Source of the DNA: Bacteroidota bacterium
Lineage (GTDB): Bacteria; Bacteroidota; Bacteroidia; 2-12-FULL-35-15
Assembly (NCBI GenBank): GCA_025963715.1
Contig: JAOQAG010000037.1
Coordinates: 1 to 64,000, forward strand
Direction: 5' to 3'
Length of the DNA stretch: 64,000 nt
Shown here: positions 55,191-63,178 of the stretch, one piece after another
Layout: every line of letters starts with the position of its first letter
How positions within the stretch are numbered: the first letter of the stretch is position 1
Notes under the pieces: generated by a model
Database searches by the model: none
What the model saw: the letters and a program-made list of their open reading frames with translations, nothing else
What the model was told of the DNA's origin: nothing
Translations under genes and position numbers: made by a program

Positions 55191-56036
55191 ATGACGGCAC
55201 AAGATACAGTTTTTTCTCAAAAAATAAAGCAGATTTTTGATCCGGCTGCTAAACCCCTAATTATGGGTATTTTAAACATTACGGATGACTCGTTTTTTGA
55301 CGGTGGAAAGTACACGGAGGAAGGACAATGGCTGGAACAAACAAAAAAAATGCTGGCGGAAGGAGCCGATATCATTGATATTGGTGCTTACTCCACACGG
55401 CCGGGTGCAAAAGATATTCCGGAGGCGGAAGAAACAAAACGATTGCTGGAAGTGACCGTTTCGCTGAAAGAAAACTTCCCGGGAATTACGCTTTCCGTGG
55501 ATACTTTTCGTGCCAGCGTAGCCGAAAAGGTGGTTGCGGCGGGTGCGGATCTGATCAATGATATTTCGGGTGGAACGATGGATGAGCAGATGTTTGAAAC
55601 GGTGGCAAGGCTAAAAGTGCCGTATGTACTGATGCACATCCAGGGAACGCCGCAAACAATGCAGGTAAATCCCAGCTATAAAAATGTGGTAGCGGAAGTT
55701 TTAGGGATGCTGCAAAACGGATTGAAAAAGTTGCAGGAACTGGGCCACCGGCAGGTGATCATTGATCCGGGATTGGGCTTTGGAAAAACGGTGGAGCAGA
55801 ATTATGAACTGATGAAAAACCTGGAAAAATTTGGAGAATTTAACTGCCCGGTTTTAGCGGGTGTTTCCCGTAAATCATTCATCAATAAACTACTGAATAT
55901 CAAATCAAAAGAAGCGCTTAACGGAACAACTATATTAAATACAATTGCGGTACAAAAAGGCGCGAAGATCATCCGGGTACATGACGTGAAGGAAGCGAGG
56001 GAAGTACTGACGATACTAAATGAGTTCAAAGTTTAA
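55191..56036 (+). CDS. folP: Dihydropteroate synthase
   Basis: This enzyme joins p-aminobenzoate with hydroxymethyl-dihydropterin pyrophosphate in folate synthesis and is the sulfonamide target. The 281 residues show GILNITDDSFFDGG (pyrophosphate site), DLINDISGG, DPGLGFGKT and GVSRKSFI. The final E-F-K-V-stop is encoded by GAGTTCAAAGTTTAA, which is the edge of a family D repeat, so the native C-terminus has been replaced or extended by repeat sequence. In many relatives a diadenylate cyclase gene follows; here a repeat block and an MBL-fold gene follow. Confidence 0.95.
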   Translation: MTAQDTVFSQKIKQIFDPAAKPLIMGILNITDDSFFDGGKYTEEGQWLEQTKKMLAEGADIIDIGAYSTRPGAKDIPEAEETKRLLEVTVSLKENFPGITLSVDTFRASVAEKVVAAGADLINDISGGTMDEQMFETVARLKVPYVLMHIQGTPQTMQVNPSYKNVVAEVLGMLQNGLKKLQELGHRQVIIDPGLGFGKTVEQNYELMKNLEKFGEFNCPVLAGVSRKSFINKLLNIKSKEALNGTTILNTIAVQKGAKIIRVHDVKEAREVLTILNEFKV

Positions 56037-56200
56037 AGTTCAAAAGTTTAAAGTTGGCTATACGCAGATGCTGTATTTTTTTGAACCACAAAAGGATACA
56101 AAAGTTTCTGGGTATTAAACGAAATATTGGTGTTGCTTTGCCAGCAAAGAAATCAATTCATTCTAATTAAACTGTCATCCCGGACTTGATCCGGGATCTG
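56023..56200. repeat. Family D module and single A hairpin
   Basis: D (56023..56072) overlaps the last codons of folP. The A unit (56173..56200) has the stem CCCGGA/TCCGGG, compensated relative to the CCCGGG form. A C2-like word (AACCACAAAAGGATACAAAAG) lies between. Confidence 0.88.
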
Positions 56201-56258
56201 TTATTTAAAAACGAAAGTCTTTGCGTTTTCGTCCGCAGGACTCCTATGGAGTGGTAAA

Positions 56259-57020
56259 TCACAACTCCACCTGCAACCCGTCATACGCCAGCTTGATGTG
56301 CGGCGGCAATTCTTTCTCCACTTCTGCATGTAATCCCAGCTGGTGGCTGATGTGTGTAAAGTAAGTGGTTCCGGCTTCCAGCTCATTTGCCAGATCGATG
56401 GCTTGCTGAAAGGTAAAATGGGAAATGTGCTCTTCACGGCGCAGTGCATTGAGTACCAGTACTTTTGATCCGCGGATTTTCTCTTTTTCAGTTTCGGAGA
56501 TATAATTGGCATCGGTAATGTAGCTGAAATCGCCCACACGAAAGCCGAATACCGGCAATTTGTGGTGCATCACTTCTACCGGTAAAAAATCAACGCCTTC
56601 GATTGTCGTTCGCTTATTTTCCAGTAAATGCAGGTTGATCTCGGGAATACCGGGATATTTAAAATCACTGAAAATATAGGCAAATTCACGCCGTAACGCT
56701 TCCTGAACCCTCGCGGAAGCATATACCTCCATCTTTTTCTTATTGATGAAATTAAAGGCGCGGATATCATCAAAACCTGCTGTGTGATCTTTGTGCTCGT
56801 GTGTAAAAATAACGGCATCCAGCTCTTTTACATCTTCATGCAGCATTTGCTGGCGGAAATCGGGGCCGGTATCGATCACAAAATGTTTTCCTTTTTCTTC
56901 GATCAGTACGGAGGAACGCAGGCGTTTGTCTTTTTGATCGGTGGAATGACACACATAACAAGGGCAAGCGATGATAGGAACTCCCTGTGATGTACCTGTG
57001 CCTAAAAATGTAACGCGCAT
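56259..57020 (-). CDS. Metallo-beta-lactamase fold hydrolase (PhnP-like)
   Basis: This 253-residue protein shows the MBL motif THEHKDH (about 75-81) with a later Asp and His metal ligand set (ITDAN, THISHQLG). An N-terminal CPCYVCHS cluster fits the structural zinc site of PhnP-like phosphodiesterases. The family acts on cyclic phosphodiesters in PhnP; substrate here is unknown. It is a single gene between repeat blocks. Confidence 0.9.
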   Translation of the reverse strand: MRVTFLGTGTSQGVPIIACPCYVCHSTDQKDKRLRSSVLIEEKGKHFVIDTGPDFRQQMLHEDVKELDAVIFTHEHKDHTAGFDDIRAFNFINKKKMEVYASARVQEALRREFAYIFSDFKYPGIPEINLHLLENKRTTIEGVDFLPVEVMHHKLPVFGFRVGDFSYITDANYISETEKEKIRGSKVLVLNALRREEHISHFTFQQAIDLANELEAGTTYFTHISHQLGLHAEVEKELPPHIKLAYDGLQVEL

Positions 57021-57114
57021 AACAGATGTTGGATTGTTGGATATTGGACTGGTGCGTACTGTGTTTTATGAATTGTAAAGATAAAATCGTTTTGAGTTAA
57101 TTGCTAATAAATTC

Positions 57115-57296
57115 AGTTCAAAGTTTAAAGTTCAAAAGTTTAAAGTTTTGCTGTGTTTGCTGGAAAATTAACCGCAAAGGCGCAGAGGCGCAAAGAAAAA
57201 CGCAAAACCCCCGTTCCTGTTCCTGCCCGAATCGTTCAGGCGGGGTGTTATCCGTACACAGCCAACTTTAAACTTTTGAACTTTAAACTTTGAACT
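57115..57296. repeat. Complete family D element with E and F modules inside
   Basis: Perfect 33-bp inverted arms (57115..57147 and 57264..57296) enclose an E module (57171..57205) and a single F arm (57211..57256). It ends 7 bp before the promoter box of the LytS-like gene. Confidence 0.92.
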
Positions 57297-57303
57297 TATT
57301 ACC

Positions 57304-57311
57304 TACCTTTG
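57304..57311 (+). promoter_or_regulatory. Putative -7 promoter box of LytS/LytTR operon
   Basis: TACCTTTG is an exact TAnnTTTG match, 6 nt before the ATG at 57318. The transcript is likely leaderless. The DNA upstream of the box is a D repeat arm, so any -33 element lies inside the repeat. Confidence 0.6.
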
Positions 57312-57317
57312 CAAAAA

Positions 57318-58067
57318 ATGGATCCGATTTATTACATCCTGATCATTGTATTGGTGCTGGTTTTTGCCGGGGTCCTTTTCCGGTTACGGAAAAGCGAGCG
57401 GCAATTAAAACAAGGCTATAAGCTGTTAAAAAAAGAAAACGGCGAATTGCTGAACCAGATCCATGCGCTGGAACTGGAAAATTCCAAATTCAGGCTGAAC
57501 CCGCACTTATTTAAAAATACGCTTAATTCTATACAAGGATATGCTTACCGTACGCACCAGGCCATGGAAAAGCTGGGTGGCGTGCTCGATTATATTTTAT
57601 ATGAAAGCAACGTACAATACATTGCCATTAAGGACGAGCTGGAATTTGTCAGGAATTTTATTGAGCTGAATAAAATAAAACTGGGGCCGCTGTTCGATTT
57701 CCGGTTCAGGATCAGTGTAAACGAAGGAAATCCTTTTTACGACGAGCCGCTTGTATCGCCGCTGATCACTGCTTATTTTATTGAAAATGCATTTAAGCAT
57801 GCGGAACTTACCAGCAAAGATGCATTCATTTCTATTTTGTTTGAGCTGAATGACGATGAATTTATTTTTACGGTTTCGAACAAGATCAACAAAATGCCGC
57901 ATTTTAATCCCAATAGCGGCATTGGAAAAGAGAATATGAAAAAACGACTGGAGATCCTGTATGGCAAAGCCTGCAGCGTGGATTATTCGGTGCTGGAAGA
58001 AGTACACATTGCCCGTTTACAAATCAATTTACGAGATGTTAAAAATAAAGTGCATCCTGCTGGATGA
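57318..58067 (+). CDS. LytS-type sensor histidine kinase
   Basis: This 249-residue kinase has a single N-terminal membrane helix (5-21), a coiled coil (about 25-57) and the His_kinase domain with FRLNPHLFKNTLNSI (phosphoacceptor His63), followed by a HATPase part (ENAFKHA, GIGKENMKKRLEILYG). A periplasmic sensing domain is absent, so the input may come from a partner membrane protein. I choose ATG 57318 (MDPIYYILI); a TTG at 57309 lies in the promoter box. Its 3' end overlaps the regulator gene by 32 bp. Confidence 0.92.
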   Translation: MDPIYYILIIVLVLVFAGVLFRLRKSERQLKQGYKLLKKENGELLNQIHALELENSKFRLNPHLFKNTLNSIQGYAYRTHQAMEKLGGVLDYILYESNVQYIAIKDELEFVRNFIELNKIKLGPLFDFRFRISVNEGNPFYDEPLVSPLITAYFIENAFKHAELTSKDAFISILFELNDDEFIFTVSNKINKMPHFNPNSGIGKENMKKRLEILYGKACSVDYSVLEEVHIARLQINLRDVKNKVHPAG

Positions 58068-58755
58068 TGAATTACCGGGCCTGACCTACCTGCGGATGTT
58101 GTGCGAGCAGTTCCCCTTTATTGAAGTGGTGAAATGCTTTGATTCGCCATTGAACGTAATTGAAGAATTTAAAACACTGGAATTTGATCTTTGCCTGCTG
58201 GACATAAACATGCCCGGATTAAGCGGACTGGAAGTGGCGCAGGTGCTGAAAGATAAATACATCATTTTTGTATCGGCGCACCCCGAATACGCTGCTGATG
58301 CTTATGACCTGGAAGCAATTGATTTTATAAAAAAACCGGTAGCAAAAGAGCGGTTGGAAAAAGCATTGAACAAGGCATACAAGCTGATCACGGAAAAAGA
58401 AAGCCGCAAAACCTATTTCAGCTGGAATACCAACCAGGGAAAATCCATGTTGTTTTTTGATGAGCTATTATACATCAACACTTCCGAGATCGATAAGCGC
58501 GATAAGCTGGCGTATCTGAAAGACGATCAAACCCTGCTGCTGAAAAACATTTCCATTGAAAAATTATTGTCGCTCCTTCCTTCCGGCGAATTTATACAGG
58601 TAAATAAAGCGGAGATCGTTTCTAAAAAAACGATTCAGTCGCACGCTGCAGATGAAATTACTTTAAAAATAAAACATCCTTCAAAAAAGCAATTTGTGGT
58701 AACACTGGGTGATTCATTCCGGAAAAATTTTCAGGACTGGCTGAGATTCTACTAA
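58036..58755 (+). CDS. LytTR-type response regulator
   Basis: This 239-residue regulator has a receiver domain (1-120) with Asp10/Asp11, phosphoacceptor Asp56 (LLDINMPG) and Lys100, and a LytTR DNA-binding domain (about 140-239). It begins at ATG 58036 inside the kinase gene, so the pair is translationally linked. The final F-Y-stop codons are part of a 42-bp inverted repeat shared with 59048..59089. Targets are unknown; LytTR sites usually lie near the regulator's own targets. Confidence 0.93.
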   Translation: MLKIKCILLDDELPGLTYLRMLCEQFPFIEVVKCFDSPLNVIEEFKTLEFDLCLLDINMPGLSGLEVAQVLKDKYIIFVSAHPEYAADAYDLEAIDFIKKPVAKERLEKALNKAYKLITEKESRKTYFSWNTNQGKSMLFFDELLYINTSEIDKRDKLAYLKDDQTLLLKNISIEKLLSLLPSGEFIQVNKAEIVSKKTIQSHAADEITLKIKHPSKKQFVVTLGDSFRKNFQDWLRFY

Positions 58756-59089
58756 ATACGAATGGATACCAATTTACTAATCTGTGTGTGCTGTGTGTTT
58801 TTGAACCACAAAAGAAAACAAAAGAAACAAAGGTTGGATGTAACATACCAATGCGTATTAGCCACAGATTCACAGATTAAGAATTAAAAAAGGAAATTAC
58901 TCAGATCATATCAATCGCTTTGCGATTTTATTTGTGTAATTGAATTGAAGCTAAAATCCGTGAATCTGTGGCTATATTGACCTGGCAAGGGCTTAGTCTT
59001 ATGTTTTCTTTTGTGCCTTATGTGGTGAAATTTTGGGTATCGCTATTACACACAGATTAGTAAATTGGTATCCATTCGTATTTAGTAGA
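58748..59089. repeat. Nested palindrome G-C-B-C-G
   Basis: Outer perfect 42-bp inverted arms (58748..58789 and 59048..59089) carry the G module. Inside are a C2 word (58804..58831), a family B element (58861..58878 and 58955..58972, with centre AATCGCTTTGCGATT at 58913..58927) and a right half of C (58998..59026). The order is mirrored around the B centre. Confidence 0.93.
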
Positions 59090-59174
59090 TTAACTGTTGT
59101 TACATTTTTTAACCCTTTCATTACATCCTTTCCGGTTTCATTACAGCTGCCTTTTTTCTGCCCTTTCATTGATT

Positions 59175-59182
59175 TACTTTTG
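59175..59182 (+). promoter_or_regulatory. Putative -7 promoter box of small barrel gene
   Basis: TACTTTTG is an exact TAnnTTTG match, 22 nt before the ATG at 59205. The inverted repeat block ends 85 bp upstream. Confidence 0.5.
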
Positions 59183-59204
59183 CCGCTGAAACATTTATTC
59201 AACG

Positions 59205-59702
59205 ATGAAAAAGATCACTTTTTTACTTATTTTATTTCTTGGGCTTAGTGCTGTTGTACCGGCACAAACAGGCGTTGGAATTGGGATTTATCCCACCGGA
59301 ACCGATATAGGCGTAGGTTTACGCAGCAGTAAAACCTCCAAATGGCTGCTGGATGCCCGTTTAACAAAAGCCAATTTATACAACACCCCTACTCTTTCCT
59401 CTTTTACAACGGAAGCATCAGCCGTTTGTCGCCTGATCCGGCTGGAAAAAGTACGCTTTCATGTAGGGCTGGGTGTGCGTACCGAATGGAATTTTGCAGG
59501 TAAAAGAAGCAAAGTCGGAGGCGTGATTCCTGTTGGCGTGGAAGCATTTCCGTTCCCGTTCCAGAATGCAGGATTATTTTTTGAAGTAGCACCCTATTTT
59601 ACACACGATTTTGATTTCAGCTATTCTGCGGGATTACGCAGCGTAGCCGGATTTATATTTTATTTCCCAACAAAAGAAAAAGCAACAGTACCTAAAACCT
59701 AA
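59205..59702 (+). CDS. Small outer-membrane beta-barrel-like protein
   Basis: This 165-residue protein has a signal peptide (MKKITFLLILFLGLSAVVPA) and alternating strands (VGIGIYPTGTDIGVGLRS, FHVGLGVRTEWNF, AGLFFEVAPYF) suited to an eight-stranded barrel or a periplasmic beta-sandwich. It ends in a polar tail (FYFPTKEKATVPKT), unlike typical barrels. The function is unknown. It lies 5 bp upstream of the antiporter gene and may be co-transcribed with it. Confidence 0.75.
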   Translation: MKKITFLLILFLGLSAVVPAQTGVGIGIYPTGTDIGVGLRSSKTSKWLLDARLTKANLYNTPTLSSFTTEASAVCRLIRLEKVRFHVGLGVRTEWNFAGKRSKVGGVIPVGVEAFPFPFQNAGLFFEVAPYFTHDFDFSYSAGLRSVAGFIFYFPTKEKATVPKT

Positions 59703-59707
59703 AAATC

Positions 59708-61975
59708 ATGCTCAAAAAGTATAACCATATTTTATTTTACATTGTCGTGATCGGCAGTTTCCTGGGATTGATGTACTGGATCGTGCAAACGGGAAAACCG
59801 CTGGAAGTAGGTAAAGTAACAGTATTACCAACAACGGCGGCCAGTCATGATATCCTCGGCATGTTCCGCGATGCCATCACACAAAGCATCAACCACCCAC
59901 TTGCTATTTTATTGCTGCAGATCATCGCCATCATCATTACCGCGCGCACATTCGGTTTTTTGTTCAATAAGATCGGGCAACCAACGGTGATCGGCGAAGT
60001 AATTGCCGGTATTTTCCTTGGGCCATCCCTGATGGGGATGTGGTTCCCGGAATACACGGCGTTTTTATTCCCGAAAACATCCCTGCCTACATTGCAGTAT
60101 TTCAGCCAGATCGGATTAATCCTGTTCATGTTTGTAGTGGGAATGGAACTGGATCTGAAAGTTTTGAAAACAAAAGCGCGCGATGCTGTGATCATCAGTC
60201 ACGCCAGTATTATTGTGCCTTACGCACTGGGAATGGGGCTTGCATATTTTATTTATGAAGAATTTGCACCTGCAAATATTAATTTTCTTTCCTTCAGCCT
60301 GTTCATGGGAATAGCCATGAGCATCACCGCATTTCCGGTGCTGGCAAGGATCTTACAGGAACGCGGCATGACAAAATCCAAGCTCGGTACCATTGCCATT
60401 ACCTGCGCGGCGGCGGATGATATTACGGCATGGTGTATCCTTGCATCGGTTATTGCCATTGTAAAAGCGGGATCGTTCACCAGTTCCGTTTTCACGATCG
60501 CCATGGCATTGGTGTATGTTTTTATTATGCTGAAAGTGATCCAGCCATTTTTGAAAAAAGTAGGCGAAGTGTATTCCAATAAAGAAACGGTGAGTCTGAA
60601 CATCATCGCAATTATTTTTGGCGTGTTGCTGATCTCGGCATACACAACGGAAGTGATCGGCATCCATGCTTTGTTCGGTGCATTTTTGGCCGGTGTGATC
60701 ATGCCGCCGTCATTTAGTTTTCGCAAAATTTTAACAGATAAAGTGGAATATGTAGCGCTGGGTTTACTCCTTCCTTTGTTCTTCGCGTTCTCCGGATTGC
60801 GCACGCAAATTGGCTTATTGAACGATTCCCATACATGGATGATCTGCGGAGCGATCATTCTGATTGCAGTGGTTGGAAAATTTGGCGGCAGCATGTTTGC
60901 CGCACGGTTTGTAGGCCAAAGCTGGCGCGATAGTCTTGCCATTGGCGCATTGATGAACACACGCGGATTGGTGGAGCTGATCGTGCTCAACATCGGTTAC
61001 GACCTGGGCGTGCTTACTCCTACCGTTTTCACGATGATGGTGTTGATGGCGCTGATCACCACATTTATGACCGGCCCTGCACTGGACCTGATCAACCGTT
61101 TTTCGAAAGAACCTGCAACGGACAAAGGAAAGATCCTGAAACAAAAATTCAAGATTCTGATCTCGTTTGGAAACCCACAGGCAGGTAAAAAAATGATCCG
61201 AATTGCCAATATTCTTTCAGCTTCGGCAAGCACGCAAATTACCGCATTACACATCACCCCGAGTGCGGATACCAATAAGTTTGACGCCAACGAATACGAA
61301 AAGGAAAGCTTTAAGCCGATCCGCTCGGAAGCAAATAAACTGGGGATCGATATTAAAACAGTGTATAAAGCATCTAACGATGTGAGCGATGAAATTTTAA
61401 ATTCGGCCAATGCCGGTGATTTTAATTTACTGATCGTAGGCGCCGGGCAATCGGTTTTTCAGGGATCGTTTTTAGGAAAGCTGATCGGGATCACCGCCAA
61501 AGCGCTGAATCCGGAAAAGCTGATCAATACCATTGCAGGGAAAGAAAGCTTGCTGGAATCGCAAACGGTGATCGATGAAAAAATAAAAGGATTTATTTCA
61601 CAAAGTAAAATACCAGTGGCTATTTTTATTGATAAAGATTTCAGCATGCCCGAAAAGATCATCATCCCGATCTTTTCCATCGGTGATATTTTCCTGCTGT
61701 TTTATGCAAAACGCATCATCAAAAACAGTAATTGTCAGTTGTTACTGATCGATTATAACGAGATCATCAATTCCAATTCGGAAATAAAAGAAGAGATCAC
61801 CAACATCGAAAATTTTGCTCCGAATACTGTTTCATTGAGCAATAAAAAGGAATTGGTGTTTAACTCATTACCCGAAACCAGTTTGCTGATCAGTAGTTTT
61901 GAAGGATGGAAAATGCTGGAACAGGAACAGAATTCGGGAGCGATATCGTCGTCGGTGTTGCTTATTCGTCCTTAG
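59708..61975 (+). CDS. Cation/proton antiporter with C-terminal UspA-like domain
   Basis: This 755-residue protein has a leader helix, a Na_H_Exchanger domain (about 55-450) with about twelve helices (GQPTVIGEVIAGIFLGPSL, ITCAAADDITAW with the acidic ion-site pair, ALMNTRGLVELIVLNIG) and a soluble C-terminal part (about 470-755) in two Usp-like lobes (KKMIRIANILSASASTQITA, LLIVGAGQSV). Such fused domains may sense nucleotides or stress. The ions exchanged cannot be assigned. The stop codon TAG abuts a long inverted repeat. Confidence 0.9.
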   Translation: MLKKYNHILFYIVVIGSFLGLMYWIVQTGKPLEVGKVTVLPTTAASHDILGMFRDAITQSINHPLAILLLQIIAIIITARTFGFLFNKIGQPTVIGEVIAGIFLGPSLMGMWFPEYTAFLFPKTSLPTLQYFSQIGLILFMFVVGMELDLKVLKTKARDAVIISHASIIVPYALGMGLAYFIYEEFAPANINFLSFSLFMGIAMSITAFPVLARILQERGMTKSKLGTIAITCAAADDITAWCILASVIAIVKAGSFTSSVFTIAMALVYVFIMLKVIQPFLKKVGEVYSNKETVSLNIIAIIFGVLLISAYTTEVIGIHALFGAFLAGVIMPPSFSFRKILTDKVEYVALGLLLPLFFAFSGLRTQIGLLNDSHTWMICGAIILIAVVGKFGGSMFAARFVGQSWRDSLAIGALMNTRGLVELIVLNIGYDLGVLTPTVFTMMVLMALITTFMTGPALDLINRFSKEPATDKGKILKQKFKILISFGNPQAGKKMIRIANILSASASTQITALHITPSADTNKFDANEYEKESFKPIRSEANKLGIDIKTVYKASNDVSDEILNSANAGDFNLLIVGAGQSVFQGSFLGKLIGITAKALNPEKLINTIAGKESLLESQTVIDEKIKGFISQSKIPVAIFIDKDFSMPEKIIIPIFSIGDIFLLFYAKRIIKNSNCQLLLIDYNEIINSNSEIKEEITNIENFAPNTVSLSNKKELVFNSLPETSLLISSFEGWKMLEQEQNSGAISSSVLLIRP

Positions 61976-62209
61976 GTACGGATAGCAAACAGGAACGAAA
62001 AATGAATTGGGGTGGTTGCTGTGTGTATATTAAGACTGTCATCCCGGACTTGATCCGGGATCTCATGAATGTTTGCAGCGCTTGTCTTTAGTCCTTTATT
62101 AGCAGATCCCGGGTCAGGCCCGGGATGACAATACAAAAAAGAGATCGTTTTCCAAATTTATATCACATAGATTCGTAAAATTCGTTCCTGTTCGCTATCT
62201 GTATCCGTA
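61976..62209. repeat. Nested F'-A-A-F' palindrome bounded by two stop codons
   Basis: The ends TACGGATAGCAAACAGGAACG (from 61977) and CGTTCCTGTTCGCTATCTG with TATCCGTAC (to 62210) are inverted with small differences. Inside is an A doublet (62037..62064 and 62103..62130) whose left arm has CCCGGA/TCCGGG. The block begins right after the antiporter TAG and ends right before the opposing gene's TAG. Confidence 0.92.
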
Positions 62210-63031
62210 CTAAAGCTTAAAACTGGCACCAACACACAAAAACATCTCATAACAACCGAATGATTGTTTGGCTAAGCCATTGTAGATCTGCAATTGCGAG
62301 TAACGTGCATACACTACTTTATTGGCATATTCCAGGAAAACGTGCTTAAAAAATGTAGCGCGGAACGATACATCCGCATCCACATTCCAGCCGCCAAATT
62401 GAAAACCAGGGTTGTTGCTATTACCAAAAATCGTATTCTCTACGTGCGGGATCACCGGCCCAGCACCTGCTTTGAGCAGGCATACAAATTGAAAGCGGGA
62501 TTTGAATGCATCTACCAACGGAAGTTTTCTTACGAGATTTAATTCCAGGAAATTAGCACCATTGTTCAATTGCCATTTAAATGTGCTCTCGCCGGTTTTT
62601 ACAAGGCTGTCCACTTGCCTGCCTTCGTATGTACCTTTTATGCGCACTTCGCGATCCGGGATCACCACATATTTGGTATGATCAAAATTGATCTCCAGCC
62701 CCCAGGTTTGTGCTTCGTTAAAAAAGTAACCGATGCGGTAATTGTATTGTGGAATAGTAATGTCCTTTTTCAATAATTTTTTATCCCAGCCTTCGTGATC
62801 TTTCGCACGCAGGTCATCAAACTTGTAATCGTTGTTCATTTCCGGCTGCGAAATGTGAATGTCGCTTTTGGTATACCACTCATGATTATAGCCCCAGGAG
62901 AAATAAAAATCACCGTTACCCACGATCTTTTTTTTCTTTGCCGGTGGCGTATCCGTTTGAGATAAAGCAACAAGTGCATTGGAAAATAACAGAACGGCTA
63001 AAATGTATTTGAGGGAAAAACGGATATTCAT
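62210..63031 (-). CDS. Putative outer-membrane beta-barrel protein
   Basis: I choose ATG 63031 (MNIRFSLKYILAVLLFSNAL) for a clean signal peptide, giving 273 residues. The mature part has a lysine-rich segment, then strands with aromatic ends (NGDFYFSWGYNHEWY, YRIGYFFNEAQTWGLEINF, ATFFKHVFLEYANK) and a final CVGASFKL with hydrophobic alternation, as for an outer-membrane barrel. No family is recognised. It converges on the antiporter gene. Confidence 0.78.
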   Translation of the reverse strand: MNIRFSLKYILAVLLFSNALVALSQTDTPPAKKKKIVGNGDFYFSWGYNHEWYTKSDIHISQPEMNNDYKFDDLRAKDHEGWDKKLLKKDITIPQYNYRIGYFFNEAQTWGLEINFDHTKYVVIPDREVRIKGTYEGRQVDSLVKTGESTFKWQLNNGANFLELNLVRKLPLVDAFKSRFQFVCLLKAGAGPVIPHVENTIFGNSNNPGFQFGGWNVDADVSFRATFFKHVFLEYANKVVYARYSQLQIYNGLAKQSFGCYEMFLCVGASFKL

Positions 63032-63082
63032 GCTGTACAATCGAATTAAATAATAAATTAAAATAGCGGTATTACCGGGGCC

Positions 63083-63090
63083 CAAAAGTA
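63083..63090 (-). promoter_or_regulatory. Putative -7 promoter box of barrel gene
   Basis: It reads TACTTTTG on the minus strand and lies 51 nt from ATG 63031. A TTG inside it would extend the frame to 63085 but is more likely promoter. Confidence 0.5.
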
Positions 63091-63178
63091 CATTATTTCA
63101 TTCAATTTTTGGAAACGAACCTTAAAAATAAGCGGAAGCAAGTCCTGATTTTTGTCAGGATTACAATTGAATAAAGCG

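Noticed and set aside
15233-58972. CRISPR array interpretation of the repeated 18-bp words
   Set aside because: The copies are dispersed, inverted and not regularly spaced, and no cas genes are present.
35-62130. Insertion sequences or integrons as the source of the palindromes
   Set aside because: No transposase or integrase is encoded in the window and the modules have no coding capacity.
63032-63085. TTG start extending the barrel gene
   Set aside because: The TTG lies in a TACTTTTG promoter box and the extension spoils the signal peptide.
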